64,000 nucleotides of DNA, taken from contig NC_086248.1 of assembly GCF_021018805.1 (NCBI RefSeq), positions 21,894,922-21,958,921 on the forward strand. The letters run 5' to 3'. The translations under genes and the position numbers were made by a program. This document shows, in pieces, positions 55,600 through 64,000 of this stretch. The notes below the pieces were generated by a model. It searched no databases, was not told the origin of the DNA, and was given only the letters and a program-made list of their open reading frames with translations. This stretch comes from Prinia subflava. Taxonomy: Eukaryota > Chordata > Aves > Passeriformes > Cisticolidae. The stretch's first letter is position 1. The number at the start of each line of letters is the position of its first letter.

Positions 55600-55772
55600 A
55601 AATGACCACACAAGTGTTTCTGAAGACTACCTAGTCCAACTGTTATGTTGTCTAGCACCAACCCCTAAATAATCACCCCAAAACCACATCCTCAAGTGCC
55701 ACATCCAGGCACTTTTTGAACACCTCCAGACTCTACCACCTTCCTGGGTAACTTACTAAACACTCTTGAAGT

Positions 55773-55808
<36 letters not shown>

Positions 55809-56960
55809 ATCTAAACTGAACCATCCCTGGTGAAACTTCAAGTCATTTCCTCTTTTCCCTTCCCTTCAGATATGGCAGAAGAGATTGACTCCATCTTGCT
55901 AAGACTTCCTTTCCAGTAGCTGGAGAGCAATGAGGTTCCCTGCTTAGTCTTCTCCAGACTAAACACCCCAGCTCTCCCAGCTGCTCCTCACAGGACTTGT
56001 GCTCCAGACCCTTCCCCAGCTCCGCTGCCCTTCCCTGGACTCACCCCAGCCCCTCAGTGCCTTTCTCACAGTGAGGGGCCCAGAACTGGACCCAGCACTC
56101 CGGGTGTGGCCTCAGCAGTGCTGAGCACAGGGGGACAATCCCTGCCCTGCTCCTGCTGGTCACACTACACTGATACAGGCCAGGATGCCACTGGCCCTCC
56201 TGGGCACCTGGGCACACACTGGCTCATGTTAAGTCAGCTGTCAACCAGAACCTCCAGCTCCTTTGCTGCCAGGCAGCTTTCCAGACACTCTGACCCCAGC
56301 CTGTAGTGCTCCATGGGGTTTTGTGAGCCAAGGGCAGGAACTGGCACTTCACCTTGTAACTCACGCCGTTGTCCTTAGCTCATCAGTCCAGCCTGTCCAG
56401 ATCCCTCTGTAGATGGTTCCTAGCCCACAGCAGATCAACACTCCCACCCAGTGTGGTGCCGTCTGCAAACTGACTGAGGGCACACTCAATCCCCTCATCC
56501 AGATTGTTGATAAGGATGTTAAATAGGACCATCCCCAATATTGAGCCCTGTGAAACACTAGCGGCTGGCCACCAACTGGTTTTAGTTCCATCGACCACCA
56601 CTCTCTGGACCCAGCCATCCAGCAAGTTTTTCTCCTAGTGAAGAGCACACCCATCCAAACCATGAGCAGTGAGTTTTCCCAGGAGAATGCTCTGGAAGAT
56701 GGTGTCAAAGGCATTACTGAACTCTGGATAAACAACATCCACAGTCTTTCCCTCAGCTACTAAGCAGGTCACCTTGTCATAAAAGGAGTGCAAGTTGGTT
56801 AAGCAGGACCTGCCTTTCATAAATCCCTGGTTGTTCTGTATGTGCCATATGATGGCACTCAAGATGATCAGCTCCATGAACTTTCTGGTACCAAGGTCAG
56901 GGTGACAGGTCCAGAGTTCCCTGGATTGTCCTTCTGATTCTTCTTGTAGTTATAGATGTA
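55600..56960 (-). mobile_element. CR1 LINE, 5'-truncated, with ORF2 remnants (minus orientation)
   Basis: About 1.36 kb. The 3' end is near 55600 (CCTAGTCCAACTGTTATG), with the UTR interrupted by a 29-T run. The ORF2 C-terminal region follows. Reverse-transcriptase coding spans about 56383-56877, with in-frame blocks [34 protein letters not shown] and LGGSVDL. An in-frame stop near 56634 and a frameshift near 56383 break the frame. The catalytic FADD box reads FADG and the first acidic residue of motif A is Glu. It is an inactive relic. Confidence 0.9.
55776..55804. repeat. T29 homopolymer inside a CR1
   Basis: Twenty-nine consecutive T residues at the place where CR1 UTRs normally carry a short T/A run. 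Confidence 0.97.
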
Positions 56961-57865
56961 TGGATATTGTTCAAACTCACGTGAGAAAGAGACAGAAATG
57001 AGACATGTCCAAAAGATCTGTAAAATTATTTTTTAAATTTCATTTTTGGAAGGAAAAAAAAAATAAGGTAAATAGAAATTTGTTGCCTAAATCAGTACTT
57101 GGATTGGAATTCAGTATGAATCTAAATAGCTGGCTAGTGTAAATTGAAAGTGTAAGGTAAAATCTTCACATTGCCTGGAGGTAAGGAAACTGTGAGAGTC
57201 CACAATTTACTGAAGTAGAAGCTGGAGGCTAGGAAGGATTACTCAAGGTGTAAGAAGTCTAGAGTGCAGTAACGGAAAATTAAAACAACCAAATATAGCT
57301 CCTTACCCATTTGTGTTTAAAGGTGCTTCAGGTAATTAATTTCTCATTGTTTTAAATATAGGTAAAAGAGTTACTCATCAGACTGGCAGTGAGACATCTG
57401 CTTCAGGACAGATATTCAGGAATTACTGTGTAACTTTCCCTGATTATAGTTTTTTGATGAAAAAATGAACATATATTTTCCCTTTAGATAACATCAGAGA
57501 AGAAAGGAATTTGAGAGAGTTAATAACTGGCTAATGTAGAAAAAATTATTTGTAAGCATTTTGTTTTCTATGCATAGATTTGCACATATGTAAGAGCATG
57601 GGTGCACTAACTTTTTCTGAAAGATACTGTAAGGCAAATAAATCTACCTGTAAGTCTCTTTAAAATTACCTAATTACAAAGAAAAGCACTGTAGACATAT
57701 TTCAAAAGTTGTAGTTACAAAGAATGATCATTCAGAAGGCTGTTAACAGTCTGATAACAAACAACAATACTAAGAATTATGTTATTGTGTGAAAGACTGA
57801 ATTAAAACATGACACATAGACTCTGCCAGTGTGCATATTCCACCTAAGTGCCTTTTTTGAATCAA

Positions 57866-57896
57866 AAACAAAACAAAACAAACAAAAAAAAACCCT
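57866..57896. repeat. (CAAAA)n tract
   Basis: AAAACAAAAC units followed by CAAAC and nine A residues, then CCC. Confidence 0.9.
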
Positions 57897-60274
57897 AAAT
57901 GAACCAACAAACAACTAGGGAGTTACAAGAATATATTCATTATAGACAATGTCCTGAATAAAGCAGGTTCTGAAACTACTTTGTAGTCTGGGATTTGTAT
58001 TTGAATTTCATGAAGATAATATAAAATCTTAAAAGGACATTTCTGAGTCTTCATTTGTTTGTCCATTGACCCGATCAAATTCTCATGTAAAAAGTTCTTG
58101 CAAATGTCAGGCTGTTCTGTGTGTTATGATGGTTGTACCAGGAGATTAAAAATACATTCACATCAAGGCTTTGATCAAGGGTGCACTTCAGAAACGATTT
58201 CCAGTCATCTGCTCTTACTGTGCTTTGATTTGCATCACAGAGCAGTCTCAAAGCAGATAGGTTCTTCTCTTTTTGCATTAAAGTAAGACGGGAGGTGTTC
58301 TCCAGCCAGTAACAGGCATTCAGCCTAAAGAAGCAGAAACAGTCCACAGTAAAAACTGAAATATACACAGTGAGAACCTCATGCCCTTAGTACTAACTGT
58401 TCTGCAGTATAAAGCTGCTTGTGGTGCACTGTACTACTAATGCTAATGTAAATATAGCCTAATTTATTCTCTTAGGACAACTGGAGGCACTGCTTAGATC
58501 TTATCCTACCTCGCTTTCATTTTCCCACCTGCTGAGATTCTGCTCATGCTCTGCAGATGCAAGTTTCTACAAGATGTACCTGTGAAGTTAAGAAAGCTGT
58601 TAAACAGTATGTCTTTCATCTTTACTTAAATCCCTAGATTTTTCTTCTAGTAACTTCTGGTTTTTCATTGAATAAATAATTTAGATTTTTTTTATCTTCT
58701 TCACTTGTACGTGTTGCCAGGTACTTATGCTAAAAATAACTATGGAGAGCACTGCTTAGAAGAATGAGATCTGCAGAGAGGCTAAAATCTGCATGAACAA
58801 AACTCTCCATCACAGTCTGTGAACTCTGTGAAAAGAGAGGTCTTGTGCTTTGCAAAACAGTCCAGCCATAAGAATCAGTCTTGGAATCCAGAGAAAATAT
58901 AAAGTTCTTATTTTCACAGCTTCAAACTTCACATTTTGCATGATCTGTCATTATCTTCCGTCCATTTCAATACCAAATTTAAAATGAGAACTCCTTAGTG
59001 ATGAATGAACTCCTCCTAAGATGTTTTCCTCCTCAGGCAGAAAGGTGAGTCTCTCTAGTGAGCTGTCTCCATTTTAAATTTTCATAGCAACTACAGCGAC
59101 CTACATCTCATTCTTGCAGTAAAGCCTCTGTTTATGCCTCACTTCAATCCTGGATACTTTACCATGGAGCACAGGTCTTTGCTTATACATATTTCAGAAA
59201 TATCAGTAAGAAAATTATGTTCCAGTGATAACTTATTTAAATTACTAAGCTCTTTGCTATGCTAAAAATATTTCCTTTTGTTGTAATGAGGAAAGCTACC
59301 ACTGATGGGGATGAAGAGGAAAACATGTTGTGAAATCTGTCTTCTTACCTGTCATCTTGAAAGGAAAGGGATGATCGTCCTAACAGGTGCTTCCTTTTTC
59401 TGAAAGCCATGAAAATCTCAGAAGGCATGATGACCTCCATTGTAATTTTAATTTTTACACAGTAAACTGCCAGCGATGTTTTAGGCTCTATTTCCCCTTT
59501 TCTCAGCAAGACAACTGAAATAAATTAAATGCCTTTCCATGCCCTGGAAAAGAAGTTTCTTCACCGTGCTCCCTTCCTAATGTAGGAACTCATCCAGTGA
59601 TTCCCTCCTATGTGCATCAATGGAATTACTATGCAGATCTTATTATGTCAGCTTCCTTTAATAGAACAGAGGTGTTACTGTAGGGCTCTAAGACATGATG
59701 AAAGGTGCAAAGAGAAGGCCTGTGAGAGCACAAATGTGGGAACAGCTTCATGCAGATACATTAAAACATTAAACAATTCACAACTGGTAGTCAAGAAGAG
59801 GATGCCCCACATCTCTCTAAAGACCAAATCAGTATGTTGTTTTGTGATTTAAACATTGATTAAAGTCTGTGAACATGAGCATCCAGAGACTAATAAAGCA
59901 AGCTGGGAAATACATTAATTTTAGGCTGCACGGTACAATTACAATTAATAAAAAATACTGAAAGAATTGTTCAAAAAATAGACCTCGTTTATCCTTTAAA
60001 TCAATAGAGTCCATTAAACGGAAAGAAAATAGACTCCAATTACTAAATAAGAGGTAATTAATCTATGATCTTAAAAATATGAGTTATTATTGAAATTATT
60101 TTATCTCAACAAAGTCAGATTTTTTGAGATAATAATTTAGAAAGATGTGAAATTTCATACAGCATTTTAGATTTCTCTATTACATATAGCTTTCCAATAA
60201 AAGAAACCAGCAGTAGATTTTAAGAAATTTTGTCATGCACAAAGGTTATTATTTGTCATTAAATGCGTCAATGT

Positions 60275-60672
60275 CTAATGAGAAATGGCTGAGGGAGCTG
60301 GAGGTGTTTAGTCTGGACAAAACGAGGCTCAGAGGAGACCTTATCCCTCTCTGCAACTGCTTGAAAGGAAGTTGTAGCCAGGTGGAGATTGATCTCCCAG
60401 GTACCAAGCAATAATACAAGAAGAAAAGATCTCAAGATGTGCCAGGTGAGATTTAGATTGAATATTAGGAAAAATTTCTTCAGTGAAAGGAAGATCAAGC
60501 ATTTGACCAGGCTGCCCAGAGATATGGTTGACTCAGCTTTCCTGGAGGCTTTTAAAGACGTTTAAATGTGGTGCTTAGAGACATGGTTAGGGGTAGGCTT
60601 CGCAGTGCTGGGTTAACAGTTGGACTCAAGGATCTTAAAGGTCTTTCCCAATCTAAACAATTCCACAATTGT
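60275..60672 (+). mobile_element. CR1 LINE 3' end (plus orientation)
   Basis: GGCTGAGGGAGCTGGAGGTG, then AGAGGAGACCTTATCCCTCT, TAGATTGAATATTAGGAAAA and GCAGTGCTGGGTTAACAGTT, then GGTCTTTCCCAATCTAAAC with a degenerate ATTCCACA tail. 5'-truncated and non-coding. Confidence 0.88.
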
Positions 60673-61179
60673 TTGAATAATTAGAACATGCCAAATTGTA
60701 TTTATGTATAAAAACAGCAGTAAATACCAGTATACCCTCAAATGAAAACAGTACATGTCTCCTTGAAATACATGAAACGCTGGGGAACAAAATGCCAGTA
60801 AGTGTTAGAATATTTTTGAACAGAGGTTTGGTTTTACTTATGAATTTACTGAAATTCAACCATATGGCAAATAGAACTACCTTTAGTTTGACCAAATATC
60901 ATAAATACACCAGTTTTCTCTTCAAACAATAAACAGGCAGAAAACAAGAAACATAGTTAGTATAGAATCACACTAAGAATTCCTACTGACACTTGCTATT
61001 TTTTAAAATTTGTTTTTACTTTATTTCCAAGAGTCTGATCAATAATCATTTTTTTTTTCCTACAGAGAACTGAACTAAGTCCTTCTGATCTATGTGAAGG
61101 CACAACTTCTGCAATATCACCAGTTTATTCTAACTCAGACCACATCTAACGCATAAAATCCACACAGGGTCATCACATT

Positions 61180-61765
61180 TGAAAATCTGAAAAAGAGCAA
61201 TTGTGCTGCCCTATTATTCTGCTCTTCTCTGCACTGATGAGGCCTCACCTTGAATACTGCATGTCATTATGGACACCACAATGTAAGAAAGGCATTAAGC
61301 TATTAGAGAGTGTCCAAAGGAGGGCAACAAAGATGGTGAAGGCCTTGAGGGGACGCTGTATGAGGAACGGCTGAGGTCACTTGTTCTGTTCAGCCTGGAG
61401 GAGACTGAGGGGAGACCTCACTGCAGTTACAGCTTCTTGTGAGGGGAAGAGGAGGGGCAGGCACTGATCTCTGCTCTGTGGTGAGCAGTGACAGGACCTG
61501 AGGGAATGGCCTGAAGTTGTGCCAGAGGAGGTTTAGGTTGGATATCAGAAGAAGGTTCTTCCCTCAGAGGATGGCTGGGCACTGGAAGAGGCTCCCCATG
61601 GTAGTGGTCACAGCACCAGCCTGACAGAGCTCAAGGAGTGTTTGGACAGTGCTCTTGGGCACATGGTGTGACTCTTGGGGATGGTGCTGTGCAATGCTGG
61701 GAGTCGGATCCTTGGGGATCCCTTCCAACTCAGAATATTCAATGATTTTGTGATTCTGTGAAAAT
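61180..61765 (+). mobile_element. CR1 LINE 3' portion (plus orientation)
   Basis: It runs from the ORF2 C-terminal region (CTGATGAGGCCTCACCTTGA, AGTGTCCAAAGGAGGGCAAC) through GGCCTGAAGTTGTGCCAGAG to CCTTCCAACTCAGAATATTC and a TGATTCTGTG tail. It is the same subfamily as the copy at 37014-38345, on the other strand. Confidence 0.9.
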
Positions 61766-63258
61766 ATCTACTTCCTCCTAGAAACAGGAAAATAAAAGAG
61801 CAAAGCCTAATCAAAAAATGATAGAGGGACAAAGTATTCAGTTTAAGGTATAAATATCTTTTTAAAAAGTATATGCAACACATATTTATCTGGCAAAAAA
61901 TAAGTAAGTCCAAAATATTAGGAAGAACAGGAAACAAACCTGCAGTGACATTATATCTTTTGCTTTATTTGCATTTATGATATGAATGTACTCTCCTCTG
62001 GCTTTGTGAAATTGTTCTTCCTGTTATTATGATTAAACACTGTTTCAGGAACTCTGGTTTATACTGCTCAAATCCATCATGAAGGCAGTATGACAGCACA
62101 GAAAACTGCAAGGTTCCTTGCCCTCCAGCCAGCACTCTTCTCTGGTCTCTTTACAGGAGAACACCTGAATTATGGTCAAGCTTTTCACTTGTTACCTTTC
62201 CAGTGAGCCTGAAACAGTGATAACAGCTATTAAATAAATGAAGAGTAAAATGTTGAGAAGATTGCTGCATTAAAAAGGTCTGGCCAACCTGACAAGTTCT
62301 GTCTAAGCCATTCTTCCCCTGGATACAGAGATAGACCAGTAATCAAACTCAGCTTTTTCCCTGCAAGTTCTATCTCATAACAATACTGGAAAACATAAGG
62401 AATGAGAAAAAAATCTTTATAAAGGTTATTTCTAGTTGAAAACAGGGCATTAATGCAAAAAAAAATCTGCATAGAGGCAGAGTAATGACTGAAGATGTGA
62501 TAAACAAACACTTCTTGTTTTCTAGTACAGTAAATTAGCATTAAGCAGTTGTAGATCCGATGTGTAAAGCCTATTCTCACTTTTAACTTTATGGGTGATA
62601 TTTTTAGAAACATATAGGAGCATGTTTTAAAAGGGTAGTTAAACTTTGGTTCTGCATGCTGTTGTAAGGATTAACTATTAAACAAGTTAGACTTCTTTCA
62701 AAAAAAGACATGTGACTGACTGATATAGACCTAAGGCTCATAAACCCAAGGAGTTTTAGATAATCACCTGCTAAATTGAAAGCTATGTTTAAAGGATTGC
62801 GTAAAGAGTCTATTACCTGTACTGTAGATCAGATCAAACACACAATGCTCAAACACTGAGTGCTCATAGCAGGCCAGCTGAAGCTGAGGATAGGAAGGAT
62901 CAGGTTCTTGAGTTTGGCTACAGTGGTGCTTCTAAACTATTTTTATAAATCCATCAAGTGCTAAATCACTGGTTTTTTCTAACATACTTCAAGTCTATCC
63001 ACATTTTTCTTGGATCAAGTAGCTGACAAATCAGAATGCTAATCTATGTCAGTCATTTCACAATACACAGCAGGTGTACTAATGCCTGCCTTGATTCTTG
63101 ATGAGATCTGACTTTAGGAGCGAAGTTTTGTCTCTGTTTACTTTAAAGCAGCATCACATTTTTGTGCCATTTTGTGTTTAACAAACAGCTCCAATCAAAT
63201 TCTTCATTCACACTTCCAAAATTTTAAAACTTTATTAGACATTAGCACCCTTTCAAAC

Positions 63259-63290
63259 ATATATATATATATTTATATTTATGGGTTCAT
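63259..63290. repeat. (AT)n-rich run
   Basis: About seven AT units followed by TTTATATTTATG. Confidence 0.9.
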
Positions 63291-64000
63291 TGTCTACATG
63301 TCATATCAAGCATTGAACATTCCAGCTTTTTTTTTTTTTACTTAATGAAAACTAGGAGGAACATTTCATTTTAAATGAGCTACAATACCATTTGAAGATT
63401 AAAAAAAAACCAAACCTAAGGAAGTAAAATTAATTTAGGTAATGCACTTAAATGGTTTAAATTCCGGAGGCACCCTTGCAGTTTGCTTTTCCCATGCTAT
63501 CTCAGCTATTAAATCAGACCCACTGGGACTAACTCGCCACATGAGACTTTGAAAGCCTTTTCATTCTACCATAACTTACTACAAACCCTACTAAAGGGTA
63601 GGTAAAGGTAAACTAAAGGTAAACCTAAACTAAAAGTTCTGATAAATAGAATTACATCTATCCTCCCCCTTTAACACCATCTTCCTGAAATCTGAAATTT
63701 GCACATCTTACTAATAATTTAGTCTTCCATTTATTACTCTCTACAATTTTTCTTTACTTAAAAATATGAGATCCTGTTTAGTATTACACCAAAGTAAGGT
63801 CATTAAATGAAGTCTTAAAAATTTATTATGTAAACACTTGCAGTTTTCTATTTACTGTCATACCAACACCAAATCTATAGCAATGCTAAAGCAAAGTGAA
63901 AGGGACAGAAATAATTATCAGAAGATATTAATATTTTTAGAGTAAGATAATTTTATAGGTATATATATACACACAGTTCACTATGAAATCTGTGAATTTC

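Larger units (their letters stand above)
34889..64000 (-). other. CSMD1: CSMD1 intron upstream of the CUB 3 exon (incomplete, at least 29.1 kb)
   Basis: No CSMD1 exon was found above 34888, although the first half of CUB 3 must lie upstream. I looked for its NYP, CVW and DPDK-type coding on the minus strand. The region carries the largest CR1 copies of the window, an LTR relic, several microsatellites and long AT-rich stretches without recognisable features (34900-36130, 38350-39390, 41010-44400, 44850-46620, 47210-51300, 51610-55190, 57000-60270, 61770-64000). Confidence 0.75.

Noticed and set aside
59025..59055. Plus-strand CCTCCTCAG, eight bases, then GTGAGT, looking like a microexon.
   Set aside because: No plus-strand gene is evident and such matches arise by chance in 64 kb.

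Overview
The window is vertebrate nuclear DNA, almost certainly from a bird. It is AT-rich and contains many short, 5'-truncated CR1 LINE copies, some ending in degenerate ATTCTRTG-type tails. It also holds endogenous-retrovirus LTR relics of a type I know from avian genomes. The only protein-coding gene I can support is an internal stretch of CSMD1 (CUB and Sushi multiple domains 1) on the minus strand. A passerine is plausible but not proven.

Five consecutive CSMD1 exons are visible, in transcription order: 34888-34785, 27586-27474, 8461-8279, 6335-6009 and 4277-4083. All have GT/AG borders and compatible phases, and they join into one open frame of 307 codons plus one base (922 nt). They encode the C-terminal part of CUB domain 3, all of Sushi 3, all of CUB 4 and all of Sushi 4 of this very large single-pass membrane protein. 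The paralogue call rests on residues recalled from human CSMD1, CSMD2 and CSMD3. The first half of CUB 3 and everything N-terminal should lie above 64000. Everything after Sushi 4 should lie below position 1.

The rest is intron. Positions 1-1710 hold an old minus-strand CR1 interrupted by an LTR relic. The 4-9 kb region is exon-rich, with a perfect (ATAAAT)21 microsatellite just inside one intron and A/C-rich tracts in the next. The 19-kb intron 27473-8462 holds back-to-back CR1 pieces near 11 kb, a very old CR1 near 15 kb and an LTR near 16 kb. The 29-kb stretch above 34889 holds larger CR1 copies (37.0-38.3 kb, 55.6-57.0 kb with reverse-transcriptase coding remnants, 60.3-60.7 kb, 61.2-61.8 kb). 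It also holds an ERV LTR end near 44.4-44.8 kb, an (AAT)18 array and a compound 5-7-mer satellite near 46.7 kb.

I saw no tRNA, rRNA, CRISPR array, complete transposon or second gene. I found no evidence for a previously undescribed system. The main points for follow-up are the phase pattern of the exons, repeats close to splice sites, inverted CR1 copies and a few unexplained blocks.
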